DNA from: Euglena gracilis
Lineage: Eukaryota > Euglenida > Euglenophyceae > Euglenales
Direction of reading: 5' to 3'
DNA: 64,000 bases
NCBI GenBank assembly: GCA_039621445.1
Contig: CP154956.1
Coordinates: forward strand, 84,192,474-84,256,473
The notes under the pieces are model-generated. The model saw only the letters and a program-made list of their open reading frames with translations. It was not told where the DNA came from and made no database searches. This document shows positions 45,812 to 55,035 of the stretch, piece by piece. Each line of letters starts with the position of its first letter. Position 1 is the first letter of the stretch. The position numbers were made by a program, and so were the translations under genes.

Positions 45812-45921
45812 CTGGCCCTCCGCCTTCGCGTGCTCTGCCGCCTCGGCATGGCTCCTCTGGAAGTCCTGAAGCTGCTGCTGCGCCGCCTCCCGGGCTGCCG
45901 GCGGGGTTGCCCTCTGCAGTT
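45812..45921 (-). CDS. Coiled-coil gene, exon 3
   Basis: The acceptor GTTGGGCTAG leaves AA, which joins the final G of exon 2 to give Glu. The donor is GGCCAG/GTGGCA in phase 0. It reads LQRATPPAAREAAQQQLQDF then QRSHAEAAEHAKAEGQ. The phase fits both neighbours. Confidence 0.6.
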
Positions 45922-46323
45922 CTAGCCCAACAGAAACCCCCCTCCCACACCTCACACGATAATAATGCTCCACACCAATCGCCCACGACACACACGACAC
46001 ACATGCACGCACATTTGCGCGCGCACGACTCTCGACCCCACATGGCAAACCACCACATCAGCATATATGCTTTCGCTTGACATTCAACTCGAAGATGTGT
46101 TCCTTGCTGTCAGAACTCATATTTTTTGGGGGGATGGCAGCCATTTATTGTGGCTCAAAGTGGACAGGGATGGGATGTGTTGAGGGATGAGTAACTGAAG
46201 ACACGGCACCACAAAAAATGCATTATGCACGTCAGCAGCAGCCAGACAGCCACTCACACATGCATGCACACATTCACCCACCCGCCCTCCTGCCCACCCC
46301 CAAGGAGAGTACAGGGGCCTCAC

Positions 46324-46407
46324 CGGGCGAGAGGGTCTGCTGCAGGGTCTGCTGTAGCCACTGGCGCTGTGTGGCGTCGTGCTCAGGGTTTCTTTCTAAC
46401 GGCGTGA
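46324..46407 (-). CDS. Coiled-coil gene, exon 2
   Basis: The boundaries are nearly ideal: TTTTTTTCCCCAG acceptor and CGCCCG/GTGAGG donor, 84 nt. It reads TPLERNPEHDATQRQWLQQT then LQQTLSP, a glutamine-rich helix. It needs one leftover base from the previous exon, which the visible exon 1 supplies only through a GC donor or an unseen exon. Confidence 0.65.
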
Positions 46408-47109
46408 CTGGGGAAAAAAAGATGCTGGCCGATCCCCCTCCGCCAAATCTGGTGCCCCATGGGGACGAACCAATCTGAAGAGCCAATTCTGTGAAAACTC
46501 CAAACTGCCCCCGATTTTTTGACCCACTTTCACTCATTTCTGGCCCAGTTTTTATTTGACATCTGCTAAGATAAATAATCCTCCAGCGTCCAGCCGTCCA
46601 AAGTGCGGCTGACGCCCCCCCAGGCACTTGCCCCCCCCTCCTTGTAAACCCCCCCAAATATAAAGCCCCCGCCGGCTTGATACTTGGACGGGATTTCAAG
46701 ACCCTCATGGGGGGGCTTTATATTTGGGGGGGCAAATGTAACCCCCCCCCGACGCGGAGCCAGACGCTGGTGTCATTAAGGGAAAAAAATAAAAAATTTG
46801 GGTGGATACAGCATTTTTTTCCACCAGAGATGCTCCATTTTAGATAAGAATTGCTCATTTCTACGAAAAATAGAAGGTACGCAACGGAAATTTGGCACAA
46901 AATTGGTATTTGGGCAAAACCAAACCCCCTGGGGTGGCTTTATATTTGGGGGGGTTATGCAAACTTGGTCCCCCTCAAGTTGGCCTTTGGCCTTTTGTAC
47001 ATGGGCACCAAAATCCTTAACATGCAAACTTAAGGCCCCCATAAGGTTGGTCCCCTGGCCTTACCTTCAATGATGGCCCAGGCCACACCTGGGGGGGGGG
47101 AGGTATCAG

Positions 47110-47460
47110 GCCACACCTGGGGGGGGGAGGCATCAAGGGGCCACAGTTGTGTGCAAAAAGAATTTGCATAAAAAAGGGGGGTTGCACACACAACTCATGC
47201 GCAGGGGGAGGTGCAGACAGTCTTGTGTGCAGGAGGAGGCTCGAGGGCCTCCTCAAGTGTCGTTTAAGGTCGTGGTGACTTTGCACGCCACATCATTGCC
47301 AGGAGCTGATGTTTCATTTTTCAGGGGACGAGTGCTAGCGACATCTTCGTTTGTTCCTGCAATGGATGATCCACAGAGCGAGCGAACTGGACCTCCAAAC
47401 TGGAGAGGGTGCTGTGGTAATGGCCAGTCTGGAAACCTGACATTGCGCTCAAAGCAATAT
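47110..47460. other. Candidate intron content, one weak exon
   Basis: Near 47,340-47,425 the minus strand reads STLSSLEVQFARSVDHPLQE, and the plus strand reads AMDDPQSERTGPPNWRG. Neither has supporting splice phases. CACACCTGGGGGGGG is tandemly repeated at 47,082-47,130. Confidence 0.2.
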
Positions 47461-47829
47461 GTTGGCTCCTGGAAATGATGTTTGGTTCAGGGCGACCGTC
47501 ATGCGCTTAGAGCACACCGGCGCGCGGCAGAACCTCACGACAATAGCAATTTTGTGCTGCCACAGGTTTGCACAGCCACACCCATGAATGGGCAGGGACT
47601 GGTGTCTCGCCGTCTCAGGTCTGGGCCCCGAGGTTTGAAAGTTCATCGACAGGAGTAAAATGGTTGGCTATTGACTAGCGCCGGAATTTTTTTTCGGGTC
47701 CAATTTTTCGGGTTTCTGTGTATTGGGGGGACGGTCCTTAAGGGGCGGTCCTTAACTAAAAAAAAATCCCGTCCCTTATGGACCGCCCTGGACTAGCCCC
47801 ATCCCCCCGGTTGGACCTCTCCAGCTCAA

Positions 47830-47930
47830 ACGACGCCCTGGTCCTGCTCCGCCGCGGCAGCGACCTCCGCCTGTCGCTGCTGGCGCTCCCGCTCCCGCCG
47901 CTCCTCCGCCAGCCGGGCGTTGACCGCCAT
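47830..47930 (-). CDS. Coiled-coil gene, exon 1 (candidate start)
   Basis: ATG at 47,930 is preceded by an in-frame TGA 18 bases upstream, with no acceptor between, so it is likely the real start. It reads MAVNARLAEERRERERQQRQ then AEVAAAAEQDQG. The 3' junction is not settled: a GC donor (CAGG/GCGTCG) would match exon 2, a GTCGCT donor would not. The following exons continue as an Ala/Gln/Glu/Arg-rich coiled coil of at least 300 residues. Ciliary or cytoskeletal coiled coils of the trichohyalin/plectin-homology kind are the best guess; the identity is not established. Confidence 0.55.
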
Positions 47931-47999
47931 GTTGCAGCCACAGATTCACTTTTTCCCCCCCACCGACCAAACCCACCCACCCAATTTTTTTCTCGAAAA

Positions 48000-48235
48000 C
48001 CCACCCACCCACGACCCCCCCCCCCCAGGGCTGTACGGGAACAGCCCTGCCCCCCTGGGGGTCACCCACCCACCCACCCACCCAGCCAGCCAAAATTGGC
48101 TGAGAACGCTGAAATCGGCCTGCCAAAATCTGACCTGTGGCCCACCTCACCCCCTGGGGGGTCCAGATGCCCCAACCCATCCACCCACTCTCGAACCCCC
48201 CCCCCTGGCCCCATGGGGGAGGTCGGGTATTAAGT
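48000..48235. repeat. CCCACCCA and C/G-run-rich sequence
   Basis: CCACCCACCCAC tandem runs and CCCCCCTGGGGG blocks. Very similar CCCACCCACC.ACTCTCGAA text occurs at 57.48-57.66 kb, so this is a dispersed repeat. Confidence 0.6.
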
Positions 48236-48411
48236 GAATCTATGGTTGCAGGGCACTGGTGAGTCCAGTGGCCCGGCCCCCACAGCCCAGGTTTGGGGGG
48301 GGGGGTTGGGGGCATCCAACCCAACCCCAACAACAAGCCACCCACTCCCAAAGACCACGCGAATGTTGCCGACCCTATGTGCGCTTAGTGTTACCGTGCA
48401 AACGCAAATGG

Positions 48412-48413
<2 letters not shown>

Positions 48414-48494
<81 letters not shown>

Positions 48495-48503
48495 GATAGA
48501 TAT
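48414..48503. repeat. (TA)n followed by (GATA)n
   Basis: About 32 TA units ending in TAAATAGATAGATAGATAGA. Confidence 0.98.
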
Positions 48504-48574
48504 GCAACCCATGATTTTACACCTGTAAACCCAGAACACACACATCAAAAATGCTTCAATTTTTTTCAGTCATT

Positions 48575-48801
48575 GCGAGGGTGGATCCTCTCCAGATGGC
48601 ACATCAGCCGCTGCAAAGTCACACAACTTTGGGATACATTGACGTTGGGGATGTTCAAAGAGGACTTCAAAAAAGTGGGTCGAAATGAGCTTAATGCTGA
48701 GCGAGGTGGCCAGGGCACATAAGCTGTGTGGCCGCCACAATATACTCCACGTCAGCCATCCTGACCCGCCGCTGGAACGTCGACCGCAGCGGAGTGCCTT
48801 C
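48575..48801 (-). CDS. Two-exon fragment of unknown family, second exon (frame break)
   Basis: It follows a TGCCCCCAG acceptor in phase 0, matching the small exon at 50.7 kb. It reads EGTPLRSTFQRRVRMADVEY then IVAATQLM. The frame must then shift by one base near 48,715 to continue LATSLSIKLISTHFFEVLFE and HPQRQCIPKLCDFAAADVPS to TGA (about 48,575). The two parts together look like one protein, so either a sequence indel, a very small intron or a genuine frameshift separates them. The RVxxADVxYxVxA stretch is loosely like CDC45-family sequence; that is too weak to name it. Confidence 0.35.
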
Positions 48802-48899
48802 CTGGGGGCATCCATCTCTTTGAGGACAATGGGGGCGTAGTTGAGCTGGGGCCAGCAGTTCAGGCTTGCTGGAGATTTGGGCTGTCTTACTAACAGCCC

Positions 48900-50692
48900 C
48901 GTCACCCCCGGGGGGGGGGGGGGCTGAGCCCCAGGCTGGACCGGGCCAGGTTAGCGAAAATCGGGCAACCGCCAGAGAAAGCAACAAAAATTAATTTTCT
49001 TTTTCAAAAGAAAAGGCCCAAACCCTCAGAAACACTTTTTTTTTGAGACTTTCAGCCGATTTCAAAAATAATTTCGGCGTTTTGGTGCCAAAATTTTTTG
49101 GCTGCATTTGGGCTGTAATGTGCAAAAATGTGCAAAAATGTGCAAAAAAAATGCACATTATTGGAAAAAAATGTGCAAAAAATATGCAACATCTGAGAGA
49201 AAAAGCCAAAATCCGGGCAAAAATTACCCCCCCCCCCCCCGAAAACATGCAAACCGGCTCCAAATATAAAAAACCATACCGAAATGAGGAAACCATCATT
49301 TTTCAGAAAAATCGAAAATTTCAAAAAAAAATGCAAAAAAATGGCAAAAATGGCAAAAAAAAATGCAAAAAAAGGGATAATCACAAAAAAGCACAAAAAT
49401 GAAAAAACCACAAAAAATGCAACAAAAGAAAACTCTAAAAATGCACAAAAAGGTGTGCAAAAATGCGCATTTTGGAAAATTTGAATAAATGCACAGAAGA
49501 TGTGCAGAAAATTTGAATAAGTGCACAGAAGATGCACAAAAAAATATGAAAAAAACACATCCCCCCCAGATGTGTTGGCTCGCTGGCTGGGTGGGTTTGA
49601 AGGACCCCCCCCCCCCCCGGGAGGTGCTGCTGCGGCTGGGCTGGCAAGCTCCTCCACGGGGAGGGTTTGCAAAACCTTAAAAAGATGAATGCCTGGGAGG
49701 GCGAGGCGGATGGGGTCGCTGAGGCCTGGGCCTCACTGAGTCAACCGCCATCACATGAAAGGCTGGAAAGGCTGGCTGGCTGGCGGGTCGGCGCAGAGCT
49801 GGGGATTTGGGGAATGGGGTCCGCCCCCCATGGCCGGGGGGCGGGTTGGGAGCGTCGGTCCGACCCTGCCAGACTGGACAGAAAAGGAAAAGTTCCTCCG
49901 GGCTGCGGGGCTCGCTTCCGGCGGGGGGGGCAGGGGGCTCTTGACTCAGGGGGGTCCGGGGTGGGGGGCGGGCGGGGGTGGTTGGCCCCCGTGACTGTGG
50001 GGGCGGCGGGGCGGCGTGCCGGGGGCGGAAGTACGCGGGGGGCGGCGGGGGCTGGGCGTGGGCGGCCTTGCGGGTCGGCTCCGTGCCAGGGCGGCCCCGG
50101 CTCCCCGGGGGGGGGGGAGGACCCCGGGGCCTGGGACCCGGCGTGGCGGTCGCCCAGAGGGGAAGACGGGTGGGGTAGTTGATAGTGGGGGGGGGAATGG
50201 TTTCCCATAAAACAGGGGGTGGAGGACAGAACATGGGCCCTCACAACAAAAAATAACACAATCCCCCCTGCAACTCAAACTCAATCCTTTCTATGCATTT
50301 GGGGGGGGATGCTGCAAAAAAAATGTCAGAAACATGAATTTTTCCCCCAATTTTGGATACGTGTTGATTTTTCTAAGAAAAAATTGTTGGCATGAAACGG
50401 ACAAAAATGACGAAAGTCTGGTTTCAACAGAAAATCGGGTCCCAAATGTTTCTGACTCATTTTGTGGCAGATGTTCCTGAAATCACCTGGAGAAAAGAGA
50501 AAAAATGCAAAGAAATCTGCAAAGCAAAATAAAAAAGATGTGTTTTGCACCCCCAGGCAGCATAAAAGGAGAAAGCGTGGCAAAATGGGAGGAGGGGCAA
50601 AATGGGAAGAGAGGACAAGGCATGGAATGCCAGCGGGTGAGAAAGGGGGCCACAGCCTGCCCAGGGACACCCTGGACCGCCGGGATGCTCAC
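48900..50692. other. Putative intron: low-complexity AT-rich then GC-rich DNA
   Basis: 49.0-49.55 kb repeats ATGCAAAAA motifs. 49.6-50.2 kb is GC-rich with G runs and long shadow frames on both strands. No exon could be phased here. Confidence 0.4.
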
Positions 50693-50719
50693 CCCCAGGT
50701 AGCTCAGGAGGTCCGCCAT
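50693..50719 (-). CDS. Two-exon fragment of unknown family, first exon
   Basis: ATG at 50,719 opens nine codons (MADLLSYLG), then a CTGGGG/GTGAGC donor in phase 0. An in-frame TGA lies five codons upstream. Joined to the exon at 48.8 kb it gives MADLLSYLGEGTPLRST, which reads smoothly. Short first exons are common, but the evidence is only start, donor and phase. Confidence 0.3.
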
Positions 50720-51311
50720 CGGTAGTGACCGCCCTCACGCCATGCGAAAGGGTGGGCACTGCCTGGCGGTGGATGAGAGGTCGCCTGTGGGGGGGGGGGA
50801 AGGCAGTGCCGCACATGAGCAAGCGCCTGCAGTACTGGGGTCCGGGCAGAAAAGACAACCCGCGGCCGATGGTGACTGACAGGGAAACGATTATCTCCTA
50901 AGTTAATCGGAAAATTTTAGGCAATATTTTCAAAAATGGGCCGAGGACACGAGGGCGAGATGGGCTGAGAAAATTTGGGTGATTTTTCCCGGCACAATTA
51001 TGTCCAAACGAATATTATATTTATTTGTGCCGCATTGCCCCCCCCCTACACCTTCTCCAGAGGGGCACACCTCCTGCATCAATGACCTTTCCCCCCCCAC
51101 ACCGCACAACCCACAATGGCTCGAGTCCCGCATACAGATCCGAAACGATCCGATCTCCAGGGGGCGGAAACGCCGGCGGCAGGCCACAGGCGGGAGGGCG
51201 AATGGTTTTGGGGGGGCCCTTGAACAGGGGCCACAAAAGGGGGCAGTGGCATGCGACAATGGCACAATACACATGTCACACATGTGGCAGGGGTCTGGGG
51301 CGGGGTGGGGG

Positions 51312-51372
51312 TCAGGAGAAGTCCCGCAGCGTGACAGCCCCATTGTAGCAGCCAACGGCCAACACAGAGGGT
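51312..51372 (-). CDS. WD40 protein gene, last exon
   Basis: It follows a CATCCCTGTCACAG acceptor, 61 nt. The first base completes a Gly codon with the previous exon. It then reads PSVLAVGCYNGAVTLRDFS and ends in TGA (51,312-51,314). VLAVGCYNGAVTLRD is a typical WD40 blade strand (VxAVGxxDGxVxLxD), so the protein ends at the closing blade of the propeller without a C-terminal extension. Confidence 0.75.
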
Positions 51373-51639
51373 CTGTGACAGGGATGGACGGGAGCTTGGG
51401 TCCAAGAGTCGCAGGGAGATTCCATATACACTCGGGAATGCAAAAAAAAAAGCCTACGCCGTTTGTATTCCGTGGTCAAAAATGGACATTGCCAGCGAAA
51501 GATGAATGGCAGCCCGACACCTGTGGGACCCCTTCGGGGGGGGGGGTCCCAGTGGTATGACTTGGGGTTGGGGTCCCACTTGTATGGTGCACCAAGGCGG
51601 GTGTCGGATTCGCCTTTTTCACCGCCGTTTTTGGTTAAG

Positions 51640-51860
51640 ACTTGGGTTAATTCTAGGAGTATGGTTAGGGTTAGAATTCAAATTTCCATTCTGAGACACT
51701 TTTTGGACCAAATTCGGCCTAAATTTAGGCCGAACATCAGGCCTAACTTTAGGCCGAATTTAGGCCAAAAACACCTAACCCTGATCCTAATCTGAACGGA
51801 TAACCGTATCCCTGACCCTATCCCCAAACCTAACCCTAACCCTAACCCTAACTCTGATCG
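51640..51860. repeat. Degenerate telomere-like repeats in the last WD40-gene intron
   Basis: GGTTAGGGTTAG near 51,664, then GGCCGAA..TTTAGGCC inverted repeats (51,710-51,765), then CCTAACCCTAACCCTAACCC near 51,830-51,850. They are mixed orientations, so this is interstitial. Confidence 0.85.
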
Positions 51861-52194
51861 GCGCACCCTCCATTTCACCAAAGTCCTTCGACAGAACCTG
51901 AGATTCGGGGGATCGGTCCCTCTCGAATGGGGAGGATGGTCCGAAAACCCCCTCCGTAAACAAGTGGGACCCCTTGTGTGCACTGTGGCTGTTCGTTCGG
52001 TGCCTTTATCCCTTCTTCTTGCCTGGCGCTGTTTATCGACCCCTGGTATACATCATCTGGCAGCCCCATACCTGTGCCCCCCCCCCTGGGGGGGGTCCCA
52101 CAGGTATGAGGCTGCGAGATGTATGTATATGTATGCATATGACAGATGCAGATGTATGTATATGTATGCCCTCTGACTAGCAATGAGCTACCCC

Positions 52195-52370
52195 CCCCCC
52201 TTGTCGTTGACACGCCAATGTTCCAGGAGAGTGCCGCTGACACGGGGGGGGGGGTGTCAACGACACGCCATGTCAATGTCACTGTGATTCAATAGGTAGT
52301 GTTCCGGAAAAGTGTCGTTGACACGGGGGGTGTGTCAACGACACGTCGTGTCAACGACAAGGGGGGGGGA
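52195..52370. repeat. GTGTCGTTGACAC palindrome cluster
   Basis: At least six copies of (G)TGTC(A/G)(A/T)(C/T)GACAC-type palindromes, some separated by G runs, start and end with CCCCCCTTGTCGTTGACA and its inverse, so the whole cluster is itself an inverted repeat. Confidence 0.8.
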
Positions 52371-52604
52371 GGTAATTCTCAAAATAGTGTTGAACTTGAA
52401 CTTGCCGTTTTTCGTAGACCGACGTTGGTTCGATGCACAGATGGCTCTTTGACCACCCTTGGCAAATAGATGCCTTAAAAATTCTTCAATTTTTTTTTAA
52501 GCTTTCTTAAGGTGTCTTAAAAGGTTTTCAAAGTTTGAAATATATCGCCTTCAAAAATAATGTCTGTCGGTAGGTCCTTCCAGGGGATAAGGTCGCCCCC
52601 CAAC

Positions 52605-52793
52605 CCGGTTCCAGCCACCCCCGGGCCCCAGTCCTCCGCCACACAGCTGACGCCGAGGCTGATGACGCCGTTCTCCGCGGGTGCCAGCGCGGGGAGGCCA
52701 TCCTTTGGGCTGTCCATCCGCCGCACGTCGTACACCACCACCCGCCCGTCCGCGAAGCCGAAGACGCACTTCTCGCCGTCGATGAAGTTGAAT
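52605..52793 (-). CDS. WD40 protein gene, exon 6 of visible exons
   Basis: The acceptor CCCCTCCACCAG leaves one base that completes an Arg codon. The donor is ACCGG/GTTGGG in phase 2, which fits the last exon. It reads FNFIDGEKCVFGFADGRVVV, YDVRRMDSPKDGLPALAPAE, then NGVISLGVSCVAEDWG. CVFGFADGRVVVYDVRR is a WD40 blade (d strand ending in YD instead of WD), and GVSCVAE begins the next blade. High GC3 contrasts with the flanking introns. Confidence 0.8.
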
Positions 52794-53371
52794 CTGGTGG
52801 AGGGGGGTAAAATTGGGGGTTGCGAACTGTTCCAGGACGCTCAACCTTGGAGTTGCCAACGGTATGCCACCATGCAATTGCATCTCCATTTTTTGGATGA
52901 TTTCTAGTTTATTTTTCTTAATTTGTTGGAGGATTGGGAGTGCCCTGCATTTTGTGGAAACCACCAGCCGGTGAGAAAAGGACATATCATGCCCTCTTTC
53001 AATACCACCAGCCCAGGGCTGTACGGGAAGTCCTGGTGGGGGGTCGACCCCCCCCCCCACCTGCTCAAAGAAAATTCCTTCGGCGATGAAAAATTTTGAC
53101 CTGAAAATCGGCGCCACTGGAAATATGGGAAGGCCTGGTGTGGGGTGGGGGGGGGGGTCGACCCCCCCACCCACCACCCATAGGGTTGTGGGGATTCCCG
53201 TACAGCCCTGCACCAGCCTCCTGCTGCCAGGGTCGTCCATCTGCGCTGATAGACAGGAGAGGCGATCCACCCTTCGACCCATCACGTTCCCCAACTATGA
53301 GACCTCCCACCAATCCACCACTTGCCCCAAAAATTGTCCGGCCACAGCCCCAGCTGGGGCGGCCCCCACAC

Positions 53372-53509
53372 CGTGTGGCAGACGGCAGGTCCAGGGAGCG
53401 GGAGTCGGAGGCGGGCTGCCGCAGGTCCCACCGGACCAGCACCTCCGCGTTGTCCAGCGCCCAGAGCTCATGGTTCCCCACGTGGACGCCGGCCGCCAAC
53501 ACGCTGCCG
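53372..53509 (-). CDS. WD40 protein gene, exon 5 of visible exons
   Basis: The acceptor is GCCAGCCAG (the second AG fits the phase) and the donor is ACACG/GTGTGG. It reads GSVLAAGVHVGNHELWALDN then AEVLVRWDLRQPASDSRSLD. HELWALDNAEVLVRWDLRQP carries the classic blade with a WD dipeptide. 138 nt, leaving two bases that pair with the single base of the next exon. Confidence 0.8.
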
Positions 53510-53897
53510 CTGGCTGGCGAGGAAAGAGAGAGCATTTGTATCGGTAACGCAAATTGAAGTTGCGGTCGGGGGGACAACCATTGAACAAGAGGGGTCGAAG
53601 CTTCGCAACGCTTTTTGCTTCGATGCAAACCGAAAAAAAAACAAAAAAAAACAAGGCACGCTGCTTTGCGCAACGAAGCGCCATGGCGTTGACCTCAAGA
53701 ATGGTGGCCATAACGAATGGAAGAGAGACATTTCCCAGGTGGGTTTATTGCAACAACCAAATACTCTCACATTTGAATTGCATTGCTGACGTGTTCAATA
53801 AATAGCCACATCAAGGAGCAGCCCTGCTTCTGCCCTGATGGCTACGCACACAGTTGACGTGTCCCTGCACAGGGGGGGGGGTGGCATGCCTTGGCAC

Positions 53898-53972
53898 CGG
53901 TCCCGGATCTGCAGGGTGGTGAGGTCCCAGAGACAGCAGCTCCCGTCCCACGACGCAGTTGTGGGCAGGTCC
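53898..53972 (-). CDS. WD40 protein gene, exon 4 of visible exons
   Basis: 75 nt between an acceptor-like GTAACGGAAG and a GACCG/GTGCCA donor. It reads DLPTTASWDGSCCLWDLTTL then QIRD. TASWDGSCCLWDL is an unmistakable WD40 c-d strand pair. The polypyrimidine tract is poor, so the acceptor may lie a few codons further in. Confidence 0.75.
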
Positions 53973-54702
53973 CTTCCGTTACCCCCTCCGCCGGCCTGGC
54001 CAGAGCCTGTGGGGGGGTTGACCTCCCCACCAACCAGCATTGGTGGGAGGGTTGACCCCAGGGTTCGAGTTGAGTGGGGGTGGGTTGGCCCCTCCTCTGG
54101 TGTAGGGGGGGCACCCCCACTCCTCCACCCAACACACCCCGCACCCTTTATCGATCCCTGGTTAACCCCCAACCCATTGCCCATGGGGTTCCTGGAAACA
54201 CCGTTCAGCCCTAGGCCAAGCCAATCATTGCAAACCGACTCGCTGTACACTTTCAAAAAACACAACAGGGTGACCAGTCACTCCCAACCAGCCTGGGGTA
54301 ACAGAAAAGGCAGTGGAAGCACAGCTCTGGGAAGGTCTCAGACAAGAGCACCAGAAAACGGAAAACTGGCCAGGTTGGGAGCAACAGAATTTGCGTTGTG
54401 CCGGCCGTGGGTGAACCCCCCCATTTGAGAGCCCCCTGGGAGCCCCAGGGTCACCCCCCCCCAGGGCTGTTCAGGAAGGTTTGGGGACCCCTGTCATCCA
54501 GAATGAGGGTTGGGGTCCCCGGCCCTCCACAGTCACAACGAAAAACCCCAGCGGCAAAATAAAAATCTGACTCAAATTTCGCCCCCTGTAGAAAAACACA
54601 CAGCAGCAAGGGTGGGGTGGTCCCCCCTTGCCCACCCTCACCGGCACAATTGCCACAACATGTACATTCCCCATCAGCCCTAACCCCCCCATCAGACCCC
54701 AC

Positions 54703-54803
54703 CTCAGGGAAGGCCTGGCCAAGAGCCAGCCCCGTTGCTCTTCCAGCTGCAGCCGCCACACCGCGTCGGAGTGGCCGGCGAGCACGGCCTTTCGGCGGAA
54801 ATC
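54703..54803 (-). CDS. WD40 protein gene, exon 3 of visible exons
   Basis: The acceptor CATCCCCCTCCAG opens in phase 0 with DFRRKAVLAGHSDAVWRLQL then EEQRGWLLA. The GH dipeptide of a WD repeat and the a-b strands are clear; the blade is completed by the next exon. The donor CTGAG/GTGGGG leaves two bases that fit the next exon but insert about nine residues (RPSLRDLPT) into the blade, so the true donor may be slightly earlier. Confidence 0.75.
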
Positions 54804-54934
54804 CTGGAGGGGGATGGCCATCAAAAGCTTTCTAAATTGCCCGTATCAGGGTTGCAAAGAAAATGATCAGCTTAGGTGGTGCATCTCGCACTTAAGCTTG
54901 TTTTTTTCTTTGTTGATGAGCACATCTGTCCAAA

Positions 54935-55035
54935 TTGATATATATATATATATATATATATATATCTGTCCAAATTGACATTTATATATATATATATGTA
55001 TATATATTATGTATATATATATATATATATATCTG
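54935..55035. repeat. (TA)n tracts separated by CTGTCCAAATTGA
   Basis: Three copies of ATCTGTCCAAATTGA(T/C)AT alternate with TA tracts of 20-40 bp inside an intron of the WD40 gene. Confidence 0.95.

Noticed and set aside
48719-50719. CDC45 replication factor
   Set aside because: Only a loose RVxxADVxYxVxA likeness is seen; surrounding CDC45 landmarks are missing, so no name is given.
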